Shown here: in pieces, positions 11,860-24,800 of the stretch
Position numbering within the stretch: the stretch's first letter is position 1
Layout: each line of letters opens with the position of its first letter
Assembly: GCA_947044405.1 (NCBI GenBank)
Contig: CAMRHE010000354.1
Coordinates: 248,001 to 312,000, forward strand
Origin: Leptodactylus fallax
Lineage: Eukaryota; Chordata; Amphibia; Anura; Leptodactylidae
Reading direction: 5' to 3'
Length of the DNA stretch: 64,000 nucleotides
Made by a program: the position numbers and the translations under genes
The notes under the pieces: model-generated
What the model was told of the DNA's origin: nothing
Databases searched by the model: none
What the model saw: only the letters and a program-made list of their open reading frames with translations

Positions 11860-12436
11860 TCTCTTATATATATAAAAATGAGTTTCTGTCTGTCTGTTCT
11901 TTATGTGCGACCAAATGACTGGACTGATCCTCACCAAATTTGGCACAAAGGTACATCAGGTGTCCGGGAAGATTTTAGACTGGGTCTCAGCAATTTAGGA
12001 TGTACCGTTCCTGAGATACAGTATTCCCAAAAAATGACCTGCATTAGCTAATACAAGCCTTCAAGTCTTTCACTCATATTCCAACTGCCATACATACAGT
12101 CACATGTCCGTTATCAGCCAATAGAAGCTGGCAGGTGCTTATTCTCCTCAGTCACACAGCTTTATACCAGGTTTCCATAGCAACTAAGTTATGACCTGTA
12201 TTAGTCAACAGCAGTTTGCAGGTCCTTAAATATTCAGTCATATCACGTGTATCAGCCAATATAAGTTCACATTTAATTTACCAGGTTTCCATAACAACAC
12301 ATTCATAAATAGACTATACCTATACTGTACTGGGCTGCCATACTGGATGTCAAGTGCAAAACTGGCCAATTCTTATAGGGCCACTACGCAAACAAAAAAT
12401 GAAATATACCCGTGCGAAGCTGGGTCCTTCTGCTAG
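11860..12436 (+). mobile_element. Non-autonomous Helitron
   Basis: Begins TCTCTTATATATATAAAAAT with TTTCTGTCTGTCTGT, contains the CACCAAATTTGGCACAAAGG phrase seen in many Helitrons, and ends with an ACCC...GGGT hairpin a few bases before a terminal CTAG followed by T. A 5' TC, a 3' CTRR end with hairpin and no target duplication are the Helitron criteria. No Rep/helicase is encoded. Confidence 0.68.
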
Positions 12437-12639
12437 TTTATAATAAAAAAGGGTTAAAGTACAGACAAAATGAGACATTACAAAATAATACACACAATAG
12501 GAGTGTCCACACCCAGGCTCTTCGCCCTGCTCCACACAGGGAGCAGTACTCCGAAAGAGGGTGCATCTTTGTCTCAAAAAATCCCTTTGTGTCAAAGATG
12601 TACCACAACTATTCCCATCTATAATAGTTTTTTGGTGTA

Positions 12640-12808
12640 GAGTGAATAGTAAATTTCCCACAATGTATTACATAATCACAGCACGTTTAAGTAAATTTAG
12701 CTGGTGGCAGAATGGAAAAAACATGTTTTCATCCCCAGCACTTCCTCTCTGATTCAGCAAACCTAAGCACAAAACCACAAGATTATAGACATCCCTTTAT
12801 TCCTGAAG
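12640..12808 (+). promoter_or_regulatory. Conserved 5' region of CTL-A (candidate promoter/5' UTR)
   Basis: The bases just before the CTL-A start share blocks with the bases just before CTL-B (about 49250-49386), including CACTTCCTC, CAAACCTAAGC/CAAATCTAAGC, AAAACCACAA, TTATAG and TTTATTCCTGAA. Such conservation between paralogues right up to the ATG fits a shared promoter and 5' UTR. GGAA/TTCC cores (ETS-like) occur in the CACTTCCTC block, which is compatible with leukocyte expression. That is inference only. Confidence 0.4.
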
Positions 12809-12872
12809 ATGGACGCTGAGAACAATATCCCCCATGAGAAACTTTTTGAAGATGATCATGGAAGATATTCAG
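12809..12872 (+). CDS. CTL-A exon 1: start codon and cytoplasmic tail
   Basis: Codes residues 1-21 plus the first base of codon 22. The ATG opens the only frame that joins exon 2 in phase, and the same exon, also 64 coding bases, is found in CTL-B at 49387. The donor is AG|GTAAAA. The tail is acidic and has no tyrosine signalling motif of ITIM form. Confidence 0.85.
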
Positions 12873-15800
12873 GTAAAACTTTTTATAACTCTATTTTTTC
12901 AGCATTTTATGTATCTATCCAGCTCAGTGACTGACAACTGTTAGTAAGCAGCTGTCAGTCATAACTAACATGTACGTGCAGCCCAACCAAACGTGCTTGA
13001 TTTTTTTAAGCAGAAAGAAGGACTGGGCATTTTGCCAAAAAATAAAAATCGAGATTTTTCAAAGTTTATGGCCAATTCTCAATTTCAATCTTGAATTTCT
13101 TGCAAAAAAACAAACAAACTAAAGTTCAGTAAGCGGGCACTGAAAGGAGTGGGGTCCTACCACCCAGCTATTGACCACAGTGAAGAAACTGTCGATCATA
13201 GCTAGTATAGGGGAAAGTCTGCATAGGATAAATGGGCTATGGGCTACTGTTCTGATGGAGTGTGCGTGGTGGGACTTAAATGGTGCCATGTAGTAATGCT
13301 GCATCTTGTAAATTGCCATTTTAACCCCTTACTGCCACAACCATTTGTTTTGTTTTTTTGAGGTGAAATTATGTCTCTACACTACATTGCCCCGCTGCTC
13401 CTGGAGCATAGACAGGGGCCAAATGGTGAAGCAAGTTGCTGAAGGCTCCCTGCTACACCATTGTATGCAATTCATCTGTGTCCTCCAGACGCAGATGAGT
13501 TGAAGCTGGGACATACCTGCAGCTGACCGGGACAACGTGACAACATCCGGAATCCGGGACTGTCCTGCTGAACGCAGGATTGCTGTGAGGTATGGCTACC
13601 ATACCACCCGTACTGTATTGCAAGCTACCTGTGCTTTATGTACTGTACTACTATCTAGCTATAGTACCTGTACTGTACTGCACTAATGTCTACCTGTACC
13701 ATATGTACAGTACTAAATACCTATAGTACCTGTACTGTACTACACTCTACCTGTACCATATGTACTGTACTAAATACCTATAGTAGCTGTACTGTACTGC
13801 ACTAATGTCTACCTGTACCATATGTACTGTACTAAATACCTATACTACCTGTACTGTACTGCACTCTACTTGTACCATATGTACTGTACTAAATACCTAT
13901 AGTAGCTGTACTGTACTGCACTAATGTCTACCTGTACCATATGTACTGTACTAAATACCTATACTACCTGTACTGTACTGCACTCTACTTGTACCATATG
14001 TACTGTACTAAATACCTATAGTAGCTGTACTGTACTGCAGTCTACCTGTACCATATGTACTGTACTAAATACCTATACTATCTGTACTGTACTGCACTCT
14101 ACTTGTACCATATGTACTGCATTACTATCTACCCGTACTGCACTCTAGCTGTACCATATGTACTGTACTAAATACCTATACTGCCTGTACTGTACTGCAC
14201 TCTACCTGTACCATATGTACTGTACTAAATACCTATACTATCTGTACTGTACTGCACTCTACTTGTACCATATGTACTGCATTACTATCTACCCGTACTG
14301 CACTCTAGCTGTACCATATGTACTGTACTAAATACCTATACTGCCTGTACTGTACTGCACTCTAGCTGTACCATATGTACTGTACTAAATACCTATAATA
14401 CCTGTACTGTACTGCACTCTACCTGTACCATATGTACTGCATTACTGTCTGCCTGTACTACAGTCTGCCTGTGCTATCTGTACTGCACTGTTCTCTGTAT
14501 GTACTACCTGTCCTAAATGTATGACTTTTTACCTGGATTGCATGTATTGTATGGCTCTCAACCAGAACTACATATACTGTACTGCTATAAACCTGTTCTA
14601 CCTGTACAGTATAATACTGAACTCTATCTGTACTAATAGTACGGTACCAGTATCTACTGTACTACATGTTCTGCACTGCTCTATACTGAATTACATGTAC
14701 TGTGCTGCACTCTACCTATTATACATGTACTGTTCGGAGATCTATTGATATACTAAATACTACATTTATGTCATATACTGTATCTCTCTCTACTTGTAAT
14801 GCATACCGTATCTTGTAACACGATCTACATTTATTAAGTGTAACGTGCTGCTCTTTACCTATACTACATATAGCGTACATATATTGTACACCATCAGGGG
14901 ATGCTCAGCCGACAATGCAGACTTTATGGGCCAGACAATCATATTAATAATTTATGGACCTCATACAGTATGATCATTGTCAGATGTAAATGGTAATTTT
15001 TTGGCATTAGGCTTCAGAACCAATTACTAATTTTGTAAGAGTTAAGGTCTCGAAGTAGAATATTTTCAAGTAAAAATTTTCCTCCATGATCATTGTACTA
15101 CAAGTCATAGTATAAATGGATGTATTGATGTACTACAGCTCCCAGCAAAGCTGACCTAACTATGAATTCACGTATCAATATACGAGGCTGGAAAATAGCT
15201 GTATACATTACACTATAATGTCTTCTCATTGCAGAAAGAAGGTGGTTTTATACTCCCACACCAAAATCTGAATGGATTCCTTATGGGCTGCTGGCCCTGT
15301 TGTATGTCCTCATCCTGGCCCTCTTTATTACTGTATTTTCTGGAGGTAATAGTGTATATCTATGTTTTTTCTATGAAATGTCACCCTTCAGTGTATTCTA
15401 ATGTATGGTGTGGTGGTGATGGCGCAAGACTCAATGTGGAGCAGATTTAGTTGTCACAGAAGATAGAATAAAGAGCCCAGGTTAAATCGACCAAATAAAA
15501 ATTCTTTCTACTATAATGGCCCTTCTGGCCCAAAAAGGGTTAATGCAGCAAAGGACAGTTTAAGGCTAAGGCCAGGGGCGTAACTTGAGGGGGTGCAGAG
15601 GGTGCAGTCACACCGGGGTCCAGGAGCCTTAGGGGGCCTATAAGCACTGGCATCAGTATTGAGATTGCAGCTTCCATCTGGCCCATAAACCATGGAGACC
15701 CACAGATTACCCTAACCACACTAAGGTTGATTAAACTCCTTAGCACCCGTAACCATCACTATCGCTGTAGGGATGAGGTAGGCGGCCCCGGACAAAAGAT

Positions 15801-18800
15801 GGCACCGGGGCCCACAAGACTTTATTTACGCCACTGGTTAAGGCGCCATGTTGCGTAAAGGCTGCCTTTTTTTGTTGCAGATTTTGCTATGGTTTTTTGA
15901 GTGAATATGGCAGAAGCAAAAAAGTACAAGTGCTACTTTTATATTTCCCATTCCTTTTCAAGACACTCTTGACTTTGGCTCACGAAATTTCAGCTAAATC
16001 TGAAAGCAAAAAAAGCAAATTTTCCGCAATATACCTGAGCTGCCATGTGTGAACTGTACATAGTTTGCACTTGTAACGTTTTGCCTAAGGCACCCTTAGG
16101 CTAAATTTTAGAAGTACAAACTATGTATAGTTCACACATGGCAGCTCAGGTACACTCTGGTGGTTCTTAACTCAGATGGCTCATTATACATACAACTCCT
16201 CTACTTGCACCATTGCCTCTGACATCTCGCTCTGGCTCCCCAGTACACAGGATACAGAGATGCTCCTGCCTACCTTCACCTTGCAGCTGGCTGACTATAG
16301 CTACTTCAGCCAATGCAGAGGCCCTATCTCCAGCCCATAACTTCTAGCAGACACTTTTGCTCTTGAATTCCTCTGTACCATCCAGAGAACTCTCTTATCA
16401 GTTTCCCCCCACTGTCCCCACTGATCATCACACTTATGTCTATGCACCACTAACTCTCTGCCACGCCATTCTCCATTCAGGCCTTACTCTGCTATACATC
16501 TGCCACAAACTCGGGCCTCTATGGTCTCTGTTCAGGATGCCCCAGCCACTTCTGGCTGGCTATTGTGCCCTACTTCCTCTGGCCCTGCTGGTACTGGGCC
16601 TCATGATGTTTGAGGAGTAAGGTTAAGGCCCCACATTGCGGAAAAGCAGCTTTTTTTGTTTCAAATGTTGCTGCTAGTTTTTTGAGCCAATCCCAGGAAT
16701 GGCTACAAAAGGAATGTAAAGTATAATGGAAACTCTTATACTTCTCCCTTCTGTGCAATCCCCACTTAGCTTTGGCTCAAAAAAATGCAGAAAAATCTGC
16801 AACAAAAAAAGCATAATATGGGGCCTTAGCATAATACCTTGTGCACCCACAGCATAGCGGTGCATATTGCACCTGGTAGTACTGCACCGGAACTGACTCA
16901 GAGAGGGAAACTGTACCCTTAGGGTGCTTTCACACTATCACAGCGATGGAGTCACATATGCAAACAGAGCACCATCCATCTGGCATCTGTTCACATTCAC
17001 TCTATGATGGAAGGTTTACTATATCTTATTTGTTATTTTTCTAAACACAAGAAAAAGTCTTACATGCAGGACTTCATAAAAAGTAACCAAACATGATGGA
17101 CGAAAGCTTCATCGTGTTTTTTACACTAGAGTGAATGTTGGCGGAGAGGGCTCTGTCTGCCTCAGTTACTCTATTGCTGTTAAAGTCCATTGCTCTTGTC
17201 TGATGGCAAGTGGGAGCAATGGACATTAATAGCGGTAATGTCAAGGTATCCTTATACAAGTTTCCTTGGCCCCTTCTAACTTTTAATCACATGGGTTGGG
17301 GCTTTCCCCAAGAACACGTAGTGTAAGATTTACTATATTAACCATCTACTGGCTGGATACCATCACTGCACCCAAACCAGAACTGTTTACATGTGCCGCA
17401 ACCCAGATGGAGGGAACCGGAGGATGGGAGTAGTAGAGGCAGTAAATAGGTTATCGGATAGGCCAAGTGCCCTCAACTGATCTCCTCCAGGAATATTGTT
17501 TATGGCAAATGGGACTCCTTCTCTCCTCCTGGCACAATAGCTCTACAGCAGACAGACGGATAATCCCTGTCTCAGGGCTCTCCCTGGCAGACCGCTTGGC
17601 TGTATATCTCCTCTCCCTCAGGGGCTGTTAGGAACAGTCACACCTTCAAGGGCAAACTACTAACTATTTAAGGGGTGAGTCTTCACCACCTTGCACACCT
17701 GCACAGGTTGTTGCTACAAAAATGCAAAAGGGAGGAGCCAACCAGGACTAGACCTCTTTTATCTTGGTTCCCCATAGCAGCTGCATGGAGCTATCTGACA
17801 TGTATATCTTTGGAGTGGCTTATGAGTCCCATGTAGGCGTTCCCTGAGGATAGACATTTCTTAGGAAGTTCCCTATGGCAATTTGGGAATCATTGTCTTC
17901 ACTTACCCTCATGTCTTTATTTTTGTTTTTGCTTTTTTTTTTTTACAGCCAGTGTACCCAGTAAACAGTTCATCACTTTGAAAGAGATGAATAACTTTAG
18001 GGAAAAAGGTAAGGTAATGGTGAATAGAGCATGTGATCACATAGCATGTACCAAAAATGCTGGTCTTTAGTTTATGAACTTTTTAGGACTCTTATAAAGG
18101 GGGTTTTCCAGGCTTAACAATTGATGACCTATCCTTAGGATAGGTCATCAATTGAAGATGAATAGAGGTCAATCTACCTTTGTATAGTGGCTGTGCTTGG
18201 TAGTGCTTGGTACCACAGCTCAGCCCATTCACTTGAATGAGAGTGAGCTATGAGCAGGCCACGTGACCAATGAACATGATGTCACATGGCCTGTGAAGTG
18301 GAAGAAGCTCTCATAGAGTGCCAGCTGACTTGGGTGGGTTGGACCCCACCGATCTTTAAAGTGTCCTGCATATTAAAAATCACATTCCCAACTAGCAATA
18401 TCTCAGGTTCTGTTATAGCTACTACTTCAACCTCAGCTTTCTTGTGATACCAGAACCCTTTTTCTAGGTGGTATAAAACCGGAGATACAGCCATTTGAAG
18501 TGACCATCCCTCCCCTTTGTTAAATGCTTCAGCTCTATGTACTACATTGAGTACACGTGTACGGACAGAGTCTGCCTGGCAATGCTTAGTTAGATCATTG
18601 CTAATGGGAGCCTGTTTTCTATTAAAATGAAGTTAGATAGGTTAGTAAAGTAAAATGTTAGTAAATTACAAAAATGTTCACCCCCCTCAACACAATAGCA
18701 AAAATAAATAAATACTTACACTTTAAGGCTAACATGACCACTAAGGCTAGAGAAATCTTTAACTATTGAACTATAACTGTGATCCAAAATAATATATTTA

Positions 18801-21800
18801 CCCGCATTTGCATTTTCCACTTTTGTGGCTTTTGGTTTGCACCAAAATTGTATCATATCTCTTGTAAAACATTTTTTTATTCAGATGTGCCAATGTTTCT
18901 TGGGCATCCTTGACATATAAAATTTTATATAAGAGCATTGGCATGGGCAGCTTTTATCTATCCTTATAAAGTAGAAGCCCACAAAATTGGTAGAGATTAG
19001 ACCACCTTTGAGTTGGTCTAAATCTTTTAGTGGACAAATTTTTGGCCTATGTGGACACTTCAACTTTCATTCTAAATAATCATTCAATTTCCACAGAATA
19101 TTCTGCAATGTGGAAATATATTAGAGAGATAATATTCCTTATGTAGGGTCAAGCATAGCTTGAGATGCAGGGGCCCCAATGTATAATCTGTACCAAGTCA
19201 TGTGACATTTACTATGTAGTACAAAAGACTTTGGGTCTCCATAGATACCAGGGTTGGGGTTGCAAATATAAATACACCACACCTATGGCGCGATTAAAAA
19301 TGGTCCAGCCCTGTGCAGCACCATTCATGTCAAAGTTCTAACCACATTTTTTTCTTCCTGCAGTAAAAAACCTTTCCTCAGATATGGATGTCCTACATAC
19401 ATCGGTTAAAAGTAAGTCAACAAATGAATTGATATCAGTGAATGTTTTAATGTGAAATTCATAAATATTAATAATCGAGTGGCAAAAACTGCATCCAAAA
19501 TTGCAACTTTACTGCTGCCTGAGGCAAAAATTGAAATCGCGACCCCTCCCTGAAGTTAGCTAAAAAATTAGACTTGACTACCACTGCGCATGCACACTAC
19601 TTAGCACTCAAGCCGCTTGACTGAGAAACGTCACTGAGCTCCCGATGCATTTGCAGTGATTAAAAGAATCCGGGAACATATACCCAGCCTCAGTGTTCAG
19701 CTTAAAGGGGCTTTCCAGTTATTGGTCAAACTCTGGAGTGGGCAAGGGCAGGTGTAACATAAAAAAAAAAAAAATTATTCACCTGTCCCTGGTGCTCCGG
19801 TGTACACCGCTACAGCCAATTCGGAAGCCCTGCGTCAATGAGCGCACTCACAGAAGAGGGACCAGTGATGTATGTGAGTGACATCACCAGTCCCTCTGCA
19901 GTGATCACTGAGGCTGCTGATTGGTCTCAGCAGTCACGTGAGGGCACAGGGTTTCCAGGGACCAAGGCTCGGTGCCCGACTGAACAGGCTGTGGACACCG
20001 GAGTACTGGGGACAAATGAGAACGTTTTTGTTTTTTTTTGCACCTGCCTTGGCCCCTCTGGTGTTTGTCCAATTCCTTTTAAGAATAATGTCCAATAGTG
20101 CACACAGTATAATGTCAAGTAGTGGCCCCTCCAAATAACATAACTTCTCACAGTAGCCCCTCCATATTGTATAGTATTCAATAATGGCCCCCTCCATACA
20201 GTATAACATCCCATAGTGACCCCTATGCTTTTCATTTAGAATTTTCCAAAAATTCTAAAAAAAAAAAAAGTGGAGGTGATTCAACATAACAGTGTTAGTT
20301 ACCTCTCCTGAGCTTCACTGCCAGTCTTCAGGCCGTTTCCTTTCTCTGAAACATCATGAATGACGTCAGAGACCACTGAGGACCAATCACAGGCCTCAGC
20401 AGTCTTTGACGTCATTCATGACATCTCTAAGACAGGAAGTGGCCCAAAATCCAGCACTGAAGTAAAAGAGAGGTAACTAACACTGTTTGTTATGTTTACC
20501 TCCCTTGGGCCTTCGCTCTTTATACTCTGGAGTCTTAAGAGACCCCAGAATACAATAGCAGTTCTGTTTTGGGCGTTTTGGGTCCCAACAAAACTGATTG
20601 GCAAACCTCATGAGACGCATTTTGCGCGGTTCACCTAAAAAATACTCTGAATGCCACCCCCTCAGGGACTTGGCAATCAGCTGCCTAAGGTAAGATACTC
20701 ATCTAGCTTCATGACACACACAGAGATGTCTCTCCTTGAGGCTCTGTGCACATGACAGTGTGCTTTTTCAGTGTGCTAGCTATGTTTTTTATGACTAGCA
20801 CACCGACCCATTCATCTCAACACGCGCGTGTATTATATCTGGCCCATGTATGTGTCAGTGAGCCTCAGGGCAAAATTCTGGACAGGGTCTATGCTTGTTT
20901 GTTTTGTGGCCTAGGCTCACTAGATGAAATGAATCGGTACATGAAGGCATAGGTGGGACACAGATGTCATCCTTGTGCCCTTTACCGTGTCATTTTACTG
21001 TGGACCGAGCACATGCATATAGTTGTGTAGCCTTAGGATAAAGAAAACCCGTCTCTAAAGTGCCCTAGCTACCGATATCATTAAAGAGCGACAGGTTCCC
21101 TCAATACAAATAACTATGGGGCTGATTTATGAGGGCTTGCATTTTCCACGCCACAGAGAGACACTCTTTGTAACTACACTCCAATCTGGCGAAGAGATGA
21201 GAATTCTTAACAAAAGATTCTCCTCTATTGATACTCAATCCCATGGACTACCAGGGCAAATCTATCTAATCTAATATTATCTTGGTTTCAGAGAAGACGT
21301 GTGAGACCGGATGGAAGCAGTTTGATGACAGCTGTTACTACCTTACTATAGTTAAAGCTGATTGGCCAAAAACAAGAAATATATGTCTCAAGAAAGAGGC
21401 GGACCTAGCTGTCATCACCAATGACCGGGAACAGGTGAGAAAATGGTACAAAATGGGAGTGTTTATGGAATAGTAAAGTGCTATTGTGTCCATTGATGGA
21501 CCAATTTTTATAGCTAAAAAAAACGCATACAGGGGCAGATTATAATATGGTTGAAATGTGTGGTTGCCCGGGGCACAAGGCTGTAAGGAGGTCCAGCGGC
21601 AAGTAGCTGCACATTTGTCCCATTATAATCCAACCTTGTAAATCAACTGTAATGGAGCCGTAGCGGTCACATGAGTTATTACAGCATGGAAGGGCCACTA
21701 TGGGACATTTTCGTTCATTTTCATCAATTTATTTTGGCATTCATTAAGCAAATCTGCTAAATGGATGTAAAAAAACTTGATCTGTATGAAACCTACATTT

Positions 21801-24800
21801 GTATTGGAGTTTTTCCTTTTCCCATGGTGCCTATAGTGTGAAGAATATGGTTGGCCTTACATGATGATGTCTGGACTTACTTGGTTACCAACTACTTCTC
21901 TTCTTCAGATTTTCGTAACATCTTATTCTGGTGCCTCTTCATCCAAACGCTTTTGGATTGGACTCCATGACATGGATGAAGAAGGAACCTGGATATGGGT
22001 CGATGGAACAACTTTTAAAGATTCTTACAAGTAAGTACCCCACAAAGATATAAATCATTAAAGGTAGGCTGAGCAAAGGAACCGTACTTTTTTCATACAA
22101 AACAATGGCCCAGATTTCCTATAATGGTTAAGACTTGACTAGACACTGGAGTAAACATGGTGTATGTTTAGTGCATCTAGTTTGGGCTAAAATTTTTACA
22201 ATTGTTAGACACCTGAGTGTGAATTCTCAGTAAAAGGGCATGTGGCTTAAATGGACCACGACGTGCAAAAAGTGTGTCAAAATTGTGTCATAAAATCCTA
22301 ATGTTGTGATGCTCAGGGCAACCCATGTAACCACAGAGGCCCAATCACAGGTGCGCATGACATCACCCAGGAGGCCGGACCAGGTCAGAAGTGGACCCAG
22401 AGAGAAAGCCAAACGCTGCAAGGAGGCCCAGAGGATGTGAGGGAAGGTGAGAATAACTTTGTTATTTTTTTTTCCAGCTCCCCTGGGCCTCCAACTATTA
22501 TACTCTGAGGTGTGAAGAGACCCTAGAGTATAATAATTTCTCTTTCAGGACTACCCGTACAAGCTCAGCCCAAAATGAATCTTTGGGCCAAACCGTCCGA
22601 ACCTGAAACAAAATGTATCTTCAGAAGTTTGCCCATCTGTACTGTTTACTATTAATAAATCTGGGACTGTGCCTTTTACATTCTGCCAACTTGCAATTTT
22701 CTGGATGGATTCAAGAGCGTGACAACAAGATGTATGTCCAGAGTCTGTAGGGCTGCTGAAACGTCTGCAAGATTCCCCTGGCACATTGCACTAATAAAGT
22801 CCATGCATATGGCATGACAAAAAGTTGACTTGCCAAGGCACTGTATTCTGTCACAGAAGCAATGTTGCTAAGGAAGAATACCTCTGTCATATGATATGTG
22901 TTATACCATGCCACAGTTTTCTATCATACAGAATTGATAAGTTTGCCTTTGATTTTCTATTGATTTGATTACAGTCTATGGGCGCTATGTGGCAAACATG
23001 TGTCCAATATGGACCTATAATATAAGAGTTTGCATGAGTCCGTAGTATTTACAGATTGTTGGTATTTTAAGAACTTGTAAAGTTCTTTTTCAGGAGGCAA
23101 TGATCACCTGAACGCTCCTATAAACATGTCCAATGATCAAACGGTGAATGACCAAACTCTTGTTTATTGTGGTCACATCTTTTACATGGTCATAAAAATC
23201 ATCCCCTCCTATAAACCAGAGGATGTGCTGTGGACAAGAATGAGTATATGAGTAGGAGTGATCATATGAATGATCGTTTCTCTGAACATGCGAAAATTGC
23301 AGTATGGAAGAGTGGATGGAAGTATGGAAGTATACGAGCGTCGATCAGCGATGATTTTCTATATTGCTCATTATGGGCAGCTCATCTGCCCTTGTACAAG
23401 GACCTTTAGGCCTTATTCACGGAGATGCATGAATAAGTGTATGCACATGTTCATTTTTTTGTTGGACAGAAAAAACACAGTTTAAAAAACTAAACACAGG
23501 GGTGTCTAGCGCTAAACATGGCCAGTCGCATGTGAGCTGAGCTCCGTCTAGAACCTGAGCTTATCCTGCTCTAACTGGTGCTAACTAGTGCCCTACACTA
23601 CAGGGACATGCCTGACTACCTCTCCCTGTTATTGGGACACTTTCCGGATCCCTCTGACCTTGCTCCGATCCTTCAGGGACCGCATCCTGGCCTTGCTCTC
23701 CATGTGCACAGCGCCCATCTTTGGAACAGCCCCTTCACAAAATCACCGTGGCATCTGTCTGCCTTCATCTGCATACCTCCCCATCGGGCCACCTGTGAGT
23801 GACCATCATCTTACGGGTCCAGGTGTGCTTCTGCCTGCCATCTGCTTATATAGACCCATCCTCTGCTATATTTGGGGCCTTGTTAGTTGGAACAGCCATG
23901 TCCCTGCCTCCACTGACCCCTCATGCTGCCAGGGAGGAGTTTCTCCGGGCAATCCCAAGAAACTTGGATATTCCCTGCCTACTAAGGCTTCATTTTTTCA
24001 ACCTCTCTGGTGGCTACCCTCTTGCTGAGTCTCTGGACATAATCCTTAAAGGGGCAGCAAACACATTCATAAGCTCGTGGACCATTGCGACCTCCCAGGT
24101 CACTGCTGCTTTATCTCCCATGCTGCCACCATACTCACCCTCACTATGTGTAGGAAAACCAGTCGTCGACTCTCCAAGATAAGTCACCCAAAGACGACTT
24201 CAGTTTCTGACCCCCTGAGGGGGTTTGCCAGGCATCAATCACAGTCAGGTCCCTTGATGTCTAGAGCGCCCTCTGTTGAACCCCAAGTTGAAGACTCTGA
24301 ACCCACACTAAGGCAGGTTACTGAACAATTATTAGAAGCCATACAAGCCAGTACCTCTTCTTTAACGGGCAAAATAGTGGAGGTCAAAATTGATGTTGTA
24401 CTACTTCACCAGGACCTCCAGACTTTGCGAGGCAGGGTGCACAAAGTGGAAGACCACATATCACAGATGGAAGACACCATCGTCCCCATTCCTGCTAAGT
24501 TAGTTAAGCTGGAAAAAGCAGCTAATTTGTGGACTGAACATGCAGATGATTTGGAAAATAGATTGCGACGTCATAACCTTCACATCCTGGGTCTACAAGA
24601 CTGGATGGTGGGTGCTAACCCATGCAAATTTATGGAGAAGACACATTACCAGAGATCCACTTCTCTCCCATATTCGCAGTAGAGCGAGCCCATAAGGTGC
24701 CCCTGTTGTCTCGCTTGATCAGCAGCAAGGACTGAGATGTATCATTGTGGCACTACAGTGGCAATATTTCCAGATTTCTTAGTGGCCCTGCAAAAAAGCC

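Noticed and set aside
15229..15450. 73-codon + strand ORF over CTL-A exon 2 (and its like at 55691)
   Set aside because: Uses the wrong frame: the phase-1 junctions select the frame that gives a membrane span, and the ORF runs through the splice donor.
23588..24028. 146-codon ORF and a second overlapping ORF upstream of the L1 ORF1 region
   Set aside because: No motif; most likely 5' UTR or degraded leader of the L1 copy.
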